DNA of 64,000 nucleotides from positions 124,001 through 188,000 of the forward strand of contig MKVM01000005.1 in the NCBI GenBank assembly GCA_001898835.1. Direction: 5' to 3'. Below, piece after piece: positions 48,541-58,991 of this stretch (position 1 is its first letter; every line of letters begins with the position of its first letter). Under the pieces are notes generated by a model. The model saw only the letters and a list, made by a program, of their open reading frames with translations, had not been told where the DNA came from and did not search any database. The DNA comes from Micrococcales bacterium 72-143. GTDB taxonomy: Bacteria; Actinomycetota; Actinomycetes; Actinomycetales; Microbacteriaceae. The position numbers were made by a program, and so were the translations under genes.

Positions 48541-49499
48541 ATGACCACGCAGACCGCCGCACCGTCGCGGCGACCGCGGAGCCGCGCACCGCTCACCGGT
48601 GCGCAGCGCTTCGCGAACTTCAGCCACCGGGCGACGCCCTACGTCTACATCTCGCCGTTCTTCATCCTCTTCGCGCTGGTCGGGCTCTTCCCGCTCGTCT
48701 ACACCGCATGGGTGTCGCTCCACGAGTGGAGCCTCATCGGGGGCGACGGCGGATGGGCCGGCTTCGACAACTACGCCGCCGTGCTCGGCGACAAGAAGTT
48801 CTGGATCTCGCTGCGCAACTCGCTCAGCATCTTCCTGCTCTCCTCGGTGCCGCAGATCATCTTCGCGCTGCTCATCGCATCCGCGCTCGACACCAACCTG
48901 CGGGCGAAGACGTTCTGGCGGATGGGCGTGCTGCTCCCCTACGTCGTCGCACCCGTCGCGGTCGCCCTCATCTTCGGGCAGCTGTTCGCCGACCAGTTCG
49001 GCGCCATCAACAACCTGCTGAGCACCTTCGGCATCCCGCCGGTGCGCTGGCACGTCGACCCGCTGTCGAGCCACGTGGCGATCGCCACGATGGTCAACTT
49101 CCGGTGGACCGGCTACAACTCGCTCGTGCTGCTCGCCGCCATGCAGGCGATCCCGCGCGACTACTACGAGGCGGCCGTCATCGACGGCGCGGGCCGCATC
49201 CGGCAGTTCCTGTCGGTGACGATCCCCGGCATCCGCCCCACCCTCATCTTCGTGATCATCACCTCGACGATCGGCGGCCTGCAGATCTTCGACGAGCCGC
49301 GGCTCTACGACCAGTTCGGTCAGGGCGGCTCCGACTCGCAGTGGCTGACGCTCACGCTCTACCTCTACAACCTCGGCTGGGATCGCTTCGACTTCGGCAA
49401 GGCGTCCGCGGTCGCGTGGCTGCTGTTCCTCGTGATCGCGATCTTCGGCCTCATCAACCTGCTGCTCTCGCGCCGCATCTCGACGGAAGGAGGCCGCTG

Positions 49500-49500
<1 letters not shown>
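48541..49500 (+). CDS. Sugar ABC transporter permease (CebF/MalF-like)
   Basis: YYEAAVIDGAGRIRQFLSVTIPGIRPTLIFVIITSTIGGLQIFDEPRLY EAA loop. Confidence 0.94.
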
Positions 49501-51823
<2,323 letters not shown>

Positions 51824-51827
51824 TCCG

Positions 51828-52847
51828 GTGGCCAAGCCGACGACCCCCTCGCGTCGCCCCACCCTCGAGATGGTGGCCGCCGAGGCGGGGGTGACCCGCA
51901 GCACCGTCTCGCGCGCCCTCAACGGCGAGCCGGACGTGTCGCAGGCGACGATCAAGCACGTGCGGGAGGTGGCGGCCCGGCTCAACTACGTGCCGAACCG
52001 TGCGGCGAGGTCGCTCGCGTCGTCGCGGTCGATGGCGATCGCGCTCGTCATCCCGGAGCCCGGGATGCTCGCCCTCGCCGACCCGCACCTGGTCGCCGTG
52101 ATGGCGGGGGTGTCCCGGCGCATCGAGGACTCCGACTACTTGCTGAGCCTCATGGTGGCGGGCGACTCGGAGAACGCGAAGATCATGCGCTACCTCACGA
52201 GCGGGGTTGTCGACGGGGTGCTCGTGGCGTCGCAGCACTCCCGCCACGACGCGCTGCTGTACCTGCACGATCTCGTGCCGGTCGTGTTCAGCGGCCGCCC
52301 GACCGAGCAGACGGACCCGCCGAACTACTTCATCGACCTCGACAACGCGGCCGCCGCCGCGGCCGGCACCGCCCACCTCGTGTCGCTCGGGCGGCGGCGG
52401 ATCGCGACCATCACCGGCCCCGAGGACATGGCGGCGGCATCCGACCGCACCGCGGGCTGGCGCTCCGCCCTCGTCGAGGCGGGGCTGCCCGCCGACCTGG
52501 TGGCGGTCGGCGACTACACGGCCCTCGGCGGCGCCGCGGCGATGCGCGCGCTGCTGGAGCGGGATCCCGGCATCGACGGCGTCTTCGCCGCGAACGACGT
52601 GATGGCCGCCGCCGCGGTGTCGGTGCTGCTGGATGCGGGGCGCCGAGTTCCGCAGGACGTCGCGGTGGTCGGCTTCGACGACTCCTCCGCGGCGCTGACG
52701 GCGCGCGTGCCGCTCACGACGGTCAGCCAGCCGTCGGAGGCGATGGGCGGCCTCATGGCCGATCTGCTGCTGCGCATCCTCGCGGGCGACGACGTGCCCG
52801 TCTCGACGGTGGTCGAGTCGCATCTGGTGCGTCGCGCGTCGGCGTGA
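51828..52847 (+). CDS. LacI family regulator (CebR/CelR-like by context)
   Basis: GTG start; RRPTLEMVAAEAGVTRSTVSRALNGEPDVSQATIKHVREVAARLNYVPNRAARSL. Confidence 0.94.
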   Translation: MAKPTTPSRRPTLEMVAAEAGVTRSTVSRALNGEPDVSQATIKHVREVAARLNYVPNRAARSLASSRSMAIALVIPEPGMLALADPHLVAVMAGVSRRIEDSDYLLSLMVAGDSENAKIMRYLTSGVVDGVLVASQHSRHDALLYLHDLVPVVFSGRPTEQTDPPNYFIDLDNAAAAAAGTAHLVSLGRRRIATITGPEDMAAASDRTAGWRSALVEAGLPADLVAVGDYTALGGAAAMRALLERDPGIDGVFAANDVMAAAAVSVLLDAGRRVPQDVAVVGFDDSSAALTARVPLTTVSQPSEAMGGLMADLLLRILAGDDVPVSTVVESHLVRRASA

Positions 52848-52882
52848 GGGCACCCGCACACGCCTCGTGATCAAACCGAGAC

Positions 52883-52912
52883 TTGCGCGCATCCCGGGCG
52901 TGTCGCTATCGT
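52883..52912 (+). promoter_or_regulatory. Candidate promoter of the sORF at 52957
   Basis: TTGCGC -18 nt- TATCGT. Confidence 0.4.
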
Positions 52913-52956
52913 CGCTCTCCTGCCCATCCGGGCGAACCGACACCGAGGAGCCGACA

Positions 52957-53049
52957 GTGCGCATCCATACCGAGACCTACGCGGACACCCGCGGGCTCGC
53001 GCGCGCCCTCGCGAATGAGCTCCCGGGTTCGCCCGAACACCAGCACTAG
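52957..53049 (+). CDS. Putative 30-aa small protein
   Basis: GTG start 6 nt after GAGGAG; VRIHTETYADTRGLARALANELPGSPEHQH. Confidence 0.4.
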   Translation: MRIHTETYADTRGLARALANELPGSPEHQH

Positions 53050-53053
53050 ACCT

Positions 53054-53072
53054 GGCGGCCACCCCGGCCGCC
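53054..53072 (+). terminator. Hairpin immediately downstream of the sORF
   Basis: ggcggcc-acccc-ggccgcc, perfect 7-bp stem, no U tract. Confidence 0.4.
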
Positions 53073-53233
53073 GCACGAGGTCGGGGCCGAGCGGCCGGAG
53101 GCTGTTGCCCACCCGGTTCCGCGTGTTCGAGCCCGATCCAGCGCAGGACTGTACATCCCGCTATTTGGCATAGGCCGTTCGAGTCGGCAGGGCGTCCGCC
53201 CCGCGCACCCGACGACGGGTCGCCTTGCGCGAT

Positions 53234-53255
53234 GGGGGCGCGGCTCGCCGCCCCC
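53234..53255. repeat. Intergenic hairpin
   Basis: gggggcg-cggctcgc-cgccccc. Confidence 0.6.
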
Positions 53256-53338
53256 GCGTCGCCCGCGATCCGCCGCCGCGTGTGGCGGGCGCCCATCCGT
53301 CCGCCTCAGGCGGCTTGTCCGCGGGCGGCCCTCCTCCG

Positions 53339-53376
53339 CTGGTCGAGTGCCGCGCGAAGCGCGGTGTATCGAGACC
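53339..53376. repeat. REP-like element copy 1
   Basis: ctggtcgagtgccgcgcgaagcgcggtgtatcgagacc. Confidence 0.75.
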
Positions 53377-53412
53377 CCGCAACCACACCTCCCAGCCCGA
53401 CCACCTCCCCCA

Positions 53413-53448
53413 CTGGTCGAGTAGCCGCCGCAGGCGGCGATCGAGACC
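53413..53448. repeat. REP-like element copy 2
   Basis: ctggtcgagtagccgccgcaggcggcgatcgagacc; same outer ends as copy 1, different palindromic centre. Confidence 0.75.
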
Positions 53449-53468
53449 CACCACAGAAAGGAAAGACA

Positions 53469-54149
53469 ATGATCCGCACCCAGACCTCCGGCATCCGCGT
53501 CGTCGTGCAGCCGTGGGAGCGCGCCGTCGTGATCCGCGAGGGCGGGATCGACCGCATCGTCGGCCCGGGCCGCGCCCGTAGGCGCCGCCGCGAGTCGTGG
53601 CGCATGGTGGACCTGCGCGCCCGCTGGATCGCTCTCGCGACCCAGGACGTGCTGACCGCCGACGGCATGCAGGTGCGCGTGACCCCGGTCGTGCGCTTCC
53701 GCGTGTCGGATGTGCGCGCCTGGCTGACCGAGGCCGACTCCCCGGCGGACGCCGTGTACGTGCTGGCGCAGCTGGCCGTGCGCGACGCGGTCGCCGCTCG
53801 CACGCTCGACGAGGTGCTCGCCACCCGCGCGGATGTGCTGGCCGGCGTGCGCGACCCGTTCGCCGCGGCGACGGCCGAGCTCGGCGCCGAGGTGATCGAC
53901 TTCGCCCTGCGCGACGTCACCCTCACGGCCGAGCTGCGTCACGCCTTCGCCGAGACGGCACTCGCCCGCGAGCAGGGCCGCGCCAAGCTCGAGCGTGCCC
54001 GAGCGGACGCGGCCGCGCTGCGTTCCCTCGCGAACGTCGCGCAGGTGCTCGAGGCGCACCCGTCGCTGCTGCAGCTGCGCACCCTCGAGGCCGCGGCCGC
54101 GAGCGGGCAGTTCATCGTGCGCGTCGGCGACCCGCCTCCGGGCGAGTGA
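53469..54149 (+). CDS. SPFH/band-7 domain protein (slipin-like)
   Basis: VVVQPWERAVVIREGGIDRIVGPGRARRRRRESWRMVDLRARWIALATQDVLTADGMQVRVTPVVRFRVSDVRAWL...ELGAEVIDFALRDVTLTAELRHAFAETALAREQGRAKLERARADAAALR. Confidence 0.85.
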   Translation: MIRTQTSGIRVVVQPWERAVVIREGGIDRIVGPGRARRRRRESWRMVDLRARWIALATQDVLTADGMQVRVTPVVRFRVSDVRAWLTEADSPADAVYVLAQLAVRDAVAARTLDEVLATRADVLAGVRDPFAAATAELGAEVIDFALRDVTLTAELRHAFAETALAREQGRAKLERARADAAALRSLANVAQVLEAHPSLLQLRTLEAAAASGQFIVRVGDPPPGE

Positions 54150-54152
54150 CGG

Positions 54153-54184
54153 GCGGGCGGGTCCTTCGGGGCCCGCCCGCTTTC
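54153..54184 (+). terminator. Terminator of the SPFH gene
   Basis: gcgggcgggtccttcggggcccgcccgcttt. Confidence 0.75.
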
Positions 54185-54242
54185 GTTGCGCCTCTGGTGG
54201 TCGTCACAATCATGACGCTCACACCCGGCGCGGGCCGCGATG

Positions 54243-54262
54243 CCCCCCGTACTCGGCATACC
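54243..54262 (+). repeat. Direct repeat A1 upstream of the DUF262 gene
   Basis: ccccccgtactcggcatacc; 18/20 match to 56602-56621. Confidence 0.85.
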
Positions 54263-54323
54263 CTTCGTCGCGCATCCCCGAGACACTGAACGACAAGGAA
54301 CGCATCAGCGAGGAGAGCGCGAA

Positions 54324-56555
54324 TTGAAGCCTGACAAGGAATCACCTCAAAAGGTCTTCTTCCAGCCCGCGAGATTGATCGTCCCCCTGTTCCAGCGGCC
54401 TTACGTTTGGTCGAAGGAGCTTCAGTGGGAGCCCTTGTGGCAAGACATCCAACGCCTCACAGAGTTGTTGGCAAAGGACTCAACCGCGACCCACTTCATG
54501 GGTGCGTTCGTCGTCCAGCAGCTTCCGTCGGAGCTCGGCCACATGCCCACATGGAGCGTTATCGATGGCCAGCAGCGCCTCACCACTCTGCAGGTGCTTC
54601 TCGATGCGTTGCACTCTCAACTTGTTCTGCACGAGGAGGTGATGCTCGCTGGTCAAGTGGAACCTCTAATTGAGAATCCCGCTGCCTTCAGAAAAGGGGC
54701 GCACGACAGATACAAAGTCTGGCCGACGAACCATGATCGCGCGGGGTTCGCAGCCGTGATGTCGGCCGACAATCCCATCGACTACCACGCTCTGGCACCG
54801 TCGAAGCTCCGCGAAGCACACGAATACTTCAGCAAGGCGATTGCGACCTGGTTGCAGGAATCGCCAGATGCCAGTAGCAGTGCCCATCTTCTTGTGACTG
54901 CGGTGACCGCTCAACTGGAGCTTGTGAGCATTCGACTCGACCCAAACGAGGACGCACAGGCGATATTCGAAACCCTTAATGCGCGAGGAGTTCCGCTCAG
55001 CGCAGCAGACTTGATTAAGAACTTCGTCTTTCAGAACTACCCGGGCAACGACTCCGAAATCGAGGACGCCTACCACCAGAATTGGGCAGACCTCGAGACC
55101 CCATGGTGGATCACGACTGTAACTGCCGGCAGAATCACCCATCCGAGGTCGTCGTGGTTCCTCTGGCACTGGTTGCGTGCCCGGAAGCTCGAGGACTTTC
55201 CCATTCGTGAACTGTTTAGTCAGTTCAAGGAGTACGTCACATCAAGCGCCGGAAGTCTCGCCTCACTTCTCCCAGAAATCAAAGAAGCTGCAGATAGTTA
55301 CCGCGCGGTGATAGAGGGCTCCCAACAGCCGAATGGGCCTCTCACCCGTGCTCAGTGGTTCAGCTATCGCGTCGGCACGCTCGACTCAGAGGTCGTTCGC
55401 CCGCTACTCATTTGGCTGGACGAGGCTCCTCAATCCGACGTCACGGACGACGACAAGGCGCGCATATTCCGCTCCCTCGAGAGCTGGTTCGTGCGTCGCG
55501 CAATCGTAAAAGCCCCCTCCCAAGGAGCCAACCGGCTGATCATCGAGCTCATGGTGCACCTCAGCAAGAAGCCGCATGACTCGCTGGCCGACGAAGTCGA
55601 GTCCTACCTGGCCTCCAACAAGACCCCTGTCGGGTACTGGCCCGACGACGCGGAGGTAGCCGAAGCCCTCAGAGACGCGCCTGCGTACAACAAGTATCTG
55701 CGGGCCCGCCTTCGAATGATCCTGGAGGCGCTGGAGGACCGACGACGAGGCTACCCGGACTGGAAAGCGATGGGCATGGGTCCCGTCGCCCGCGGAGTCG
55801 GGACCGTTGAACACCTGTTGCCACAGAAGTGGCGCAACAACTGGGCCACCGATTGGCCTGCCGACCAGGCCGAGTTCAATGCTGCTTCACGCGACCGAAG
55901 GCTTCACGAGCTCGGCAATCTCACTCTCGTCACTCAGAAGCTAAATTCTCGAGCGTCAAATGCCAACTGGGAGACCAAGGTCAACTATTTCCAGGAAGTG
56001 AACGATGTACTGCTGACGAACGACGTCATCCAAGCCACACCTTTGCAATGGGATGATGCACTTATCTCGGCACGCACCGAGACGCTTACCTCATCTATCT
56101 TGGAAATCTGGCCTGTCCCCAACGGACATGTAGGCATCACCGCTAGGCATGAGGCACCATCCACACCTGGTGAAGTTGACCTTGCGCTGCTGGTGTCGGA
56201 AGGACTGATCGCGCCGGGCGCTGCTCTTGTTGCGCGGCCGGCGGTCTTTAGAGGTGTTACGGCCGCGGTCGGTATCGATGGCCGGATCTACATCGACGAC
56301 AAAGCGTTCGATACGCCGAGCGCTGCCGGTGTGGCCGTCAATGCTGCTGGCGGCTACAAGGGGGCTATTAACGGTTGGCGCTTCTGGAAGGTGGCGGACT
56401 CGGGCAAGTCGCTGTGGGACGTTCGAAATGAATACCGTCTCAGCCTCGGGGAGGAATCTGGAGGTGACGATCTCGGCGACGATGCCGTGATCTCCGAGCA
56501 AATCGAGGCGGAGCTCTCGGCTGCCGAAGAGCTCGACGAGCAAGACGAGGTATGA
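54324..56555 (+). CDS. DUF262-DUF1524 (GmrSD-type) protein with C-terminal RAMA/DUF4357-like domain
   Basis: TTG start; VPLFQRPYVWSKELQWEPLWQDI, WSVIDGQQRLTTLQVLLD, VEHLLPQKWRNNW...RLHELGNLTLVTQKLNSRASNANWETK; C-terminal VSEGLIAPGAAL...GIDGRIYIDDKAFDTPSAAGVAVNAAGGYKGAINGWRFWKV. Confidence 0.88.
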   Translation: MKPDKESPQKVFFQPARLIVPLFQRPYVWSKELQWEPLWQDIQRLTELLAKDSTATHFMGAFVVQQLPSELGHMPTWSVIDGQQRLTTLQVLLDALHSQLVLHEEVMLAGQVEPLIENPAAFRKGAHDRYKVWPTNHDRAGFAAVMSADNPIDYHALAPSKLREAHEYFSKAIATWLQESPDASSSAHLLVTAVTAQLELVSIRLDPNEDAQAIFETLNARGVPLSAADLIKNFVFQNYPGNDSEIEDAYHQNWADLETPWWITTVTAGRITHPRSSWFLWHWLRARKLEDFPIRELFSQFKEYVTSSAGSLASLLPEIKEAADSYRAVIEGSQQPNGPLTRAQWFSYRVGTLDSEVVRPLLIWLDEAPQSDVTDDDKARIFRSLESWFVRRAIVKAPSQGANRLIIELMVHLSKKPHDSLADEVESYLASNKTPVGYWPDDAEVAEALRDAPAYNKYLRARLRMILEALEDRRRGYPDWKAMGMGPVARGVGTVEHLLPQKWRNNWATDWPADQAEFNAASRDRRLHELGNLTLVTQKLNSRASNANWETKVNYFQEVNDVLLTNDVIQATPLQWDDALISARTETLTSSILEIWPVPNGHVGITARHEAPSTPGEVDLALLVSEGLIAPGAALVARPAVFRGVTAAVGIDGRIYIDDKAFDTPSAAGVAVNAAGGYKGAINGWRFWKVADSGKSLWDVRNEYRLSLGEESGGDDLGDDAVISEQIEAELSAAEELDEQDEV

Positions 56556-56601
56556 CTTAGCTCCTGGTTCCCAGCTCTACCTCACGATTCAGTCGAACAT
56601 G

Positions 56602-56621
56602 TCCCCCATACTCGGCATACC
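56602..56621 (+). repeat. Direct repeat A2 downstream of the DUF262 gene and upstream of the NERD-helicase gene
   Basis: tcccccatactcggcatacc. Confidence 0.85.
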
Positions 56622-56675
56622 GCACCTCCTCTGTGGTTCGCGACAATCATTCGAGTACCACCGAGGGGACCATGT

Positions 56676-58754
56676 ATGACGGCCGGCGAATCCGCGGGGC
56701 TCGAGGCCGAGCGCCAGCTCGCTCTCGCCGCCGCCCACGAGGCGGAGGCTCTCGCCGCCCGCGAGCGCGCCGAGAACTTCATGGCCGCATCCGCCAGCGA
56801 GAAGCGCACCGTGCAGGCGCTCGCGCCGCTCACCGCCCACGGCTACCACCTGATCGCTGACCGCCAGTGGCCGGGCAGCCGCACCGCGCAAGTCGACCTT
56901 GTGGTGGTCGGCCCATCGGGCGTGCACATCGTGGATTCGAAGATGTGGCGCGAGGTCACCGTAGCCGCAGGGCACATCTACCGGGGCGATGCGGATGTGA
57001 CCGAGGAGTTCGACGGGCTCGCCGAGCTCGCCTGGAAGACGGAGGCAGCGCTCGCGGATGTCGGCCTCGCCCCCGGCGAGGTGCACGCGGTCGCCGTGTT
57101 CACCGGCAAGAAGGGCGTCACCGGCACGGTAAACACGGTCGAGCTGGTGGGCGACGCGGATATCGCGCGCCACATCGCACGTCGCAGCGGCCGGCTCACC
57201 TCGGCGATGGTCGACAAAGTGCACCGCGCGGTGCTCGACTTCTTCCCCCACGTGACCGCGCCTCAGCCGATCGCACTCACCATCCCCGAGCCGGTGCTCG
57301 AGAGCAAGCCCGTCGAACTCGACATCGCCGAGCTGCCGAGCGCCGACGAGATCCAGGCCGAGCTGCTGGAGGCGATGCTCGCCCCGCCCATCGAGGAGTG
57401 GATGGCGTTCCTCCACCCAGACCAAGCGAAGCTCGTACGCCGCGGCTTCAATGGCCCCTCCCGCATCCGTGGCGCCGCCGGCACCGGCAAGACGGTAGTG
57501 GGCCTCCACCGCGCCGCCTACCTCGCACGGTCACGCCCGGGCAAGGTGCTCGTGATCACCTACGTGCGTACCCTGCCCGTGGTGCTGAACAGCCTCATGC
57601 AGCGGATGGCGCCCGAGGTGGCCGACCGCGTTGAGTTCGCGGGCGTCCACCAGCTCGCCCGACGCATCCTCGACGAGCGCGGCGTGGCAGTGCGCCTCGA
57701 CAACCGCAAGGCCGGCGACGCGCTCAAGGCCGCGTGGGCGGCAGCTGAACCGACGCTTGCCTCGATCGAGAAGGACCGCGCGTACTGGCAGGAGGAGGTG
57801 GAGAGCGTCATCAAGGGACGCGGCTTCACCCGCTTCGAGCAGTACGCCGACTGCGCCCGCGTGGGTCGCCGCCGCAAGCTCGGCGTCGACCAGCGTCGCG
57901 CGGTGTGGGCGCTGTTCCTCGACTATGAGCAGCGGTTGCGCGCATCCCGCACCCACGACTTCGCCGACCTCGTGCTGCTGGCCGAGAAGGAGCTCGCCCG
58001 CGAGCCGCTCGCCGGCTACAGCGCCGTGGTGGTCGACGAGGCACAGGACCTCTCGTGCGCGATGGTGCGGATGCTCTCGAGCATCGCCGGCGACGGTCCG
58101 GACGCGTTCACCCTGATCGGCGACGGCCAACAGACCATCTACCCCGGTGGCTACACCCTCGCCGAGGCGGGGCTGTCGGTGGCGGGGCGCGGCGTGATCC
58201 TCGACATCAACTACCGCAACACGGCCGAGATCCTGGAGGCGGCTGCGACGGTGGTGGCATCCGACGGCTACACCGACATCGAGGATGCGGCCGAGCTGCG
58301 CTACGAGGCGGCCCGACCGGTGGCGCGGCACGGGCGTCGCCCTATCCGCGCGAGCTACCCGAACACGGCACTGCACGACGCTGCGCTCGTGGACCATGTG
58401 CGCACGGTGACCGCGGCGATCGACACCGGCCTCGGCGATGTCGGCATCCTGTGCACCAACAACGGCCACGTCGCGCGGGTCGTGCACCTGCTCGAGAACG
58501 CCGACATTCCGACGGTCCAGCTCACCGACTACGACGGCCGCCCCACCGACCGCGTGAAGGTCGGCACGATCCAGCGTGCGAAGGGCCTCGAGTTCAAGCA
58601 GGTGCTGCTGCCGTGGACGGATGCGCGGCTGCTCGCGGCGGGGGCGCCTGGCGCCGAGCGCTCCGAGAAGGACGAGCGCGAGCGGCGGGTGCTGTACGTG
58701 GGGATGACGCGGGCGCGGGATGGGCTGTGGGTGGGATCTGTTGCCGCACGCTGA
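56676..58754 (+). CDS. NERD nuclease domain-UvrD/Rep-type helicase
   Basis: NERD: AQVDLVVVGPSGVHIVDSKMW; helicase: RIRGAAGTGKTVVGLHRAAYLA, VVDEAQDLS, GDGQQTIYPGGYTLAEAG, VKVGTIQRAKGLEFKQVLLP. Confidence 0.92.
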   Translation: MTAGESAGLEAERQLALAAAHEAEALAARERAENFMAASASEKRTVQALAPLTAHGYHLIADRQWPGSRTAQVDLVVVGPSGVHIVDSKMWREVTVAAGHIYRGDADVTEEFDGLAELAWKTEAALADVGLAPGEVHAVAVFTGKKGVTGTVNTVELVGDADIARHIARRSGRLTSAMVDKVHRAVLDFFPHVTAPQPIALTIPEPVLESKPVELDIAELPSADEIQAELLEAMLAPPIEEWMAFLHPDQAKLVRRGFNGPSRIRGAAGTGKTVVGLHRAAYLARSRPGKVLVITYVRTLPVVLNSLMQRMAPEVADRVEFAGVHQLARRILDERGVAVRLDNRKAGDALKAAWAAAEPTLASIEKDRAYWQEEVESVIKGRGFTRFEQYADCARVGRRRKLGVDQRRAVWALFLDYEQRLRASRTHDFADLVLLAEKELAREPLAGYSAVVVDEAQDLSCAMVRMLSSIAGDGPDAFTLIGDGQQTIYPGGYTLAEAGLSVAGRGVILDINYRNTAEILEAAATVVASDGYTDIEDAAELRYEAARPVARHGRRPIRASYPNTALHDAALVDHVRTVTAAIDTGLGDVGILCTNNGHVARVVHLLENADIPTVQLTDYDGRPTDRVKVGTIQRAKGLEFKQVLLPWTDARLLAAGAPGAERSEKDERERRVLYVGMTRARDGLWVGSVAAR

Positions 58755-58991
58755 CAGTGTTCGTTCGAGCAGCGCGCGGACGCGGCATCGGACGACATGG
58801 ACCAAGACTTGGCGGATCTACCGACAACGCCTCGGAAGCCGCTGCGCGCAGTTGGCACTCGTTGCGGCGCCCGGAAACGTCCGCGCCCGTCACTACTCTG
58901 GAACAGCGATCGCACGACCGCCGGAGAGCGTGCGGCCTGATGGGGGTAAGACGATGATGCGAGCCGAGGGAACGTCAAAGACGGTGCCACA

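Noticed and set aside
53120-53150. gtgttcgagcccgatcc looks like a tRNA T-loop, possibly an island attachment tRNA
   Set aside because: The T-stem does not pair and no cloverleaf could be built; no integrase nearby.
56676-58754. NERD-helicase considered as a BREX/Gabija component
   Set aside because: UvrD-like motor is present but no OLD-family GajA, PglZ or BrxC is adjacent; kept as a standalone NERD-helicase.
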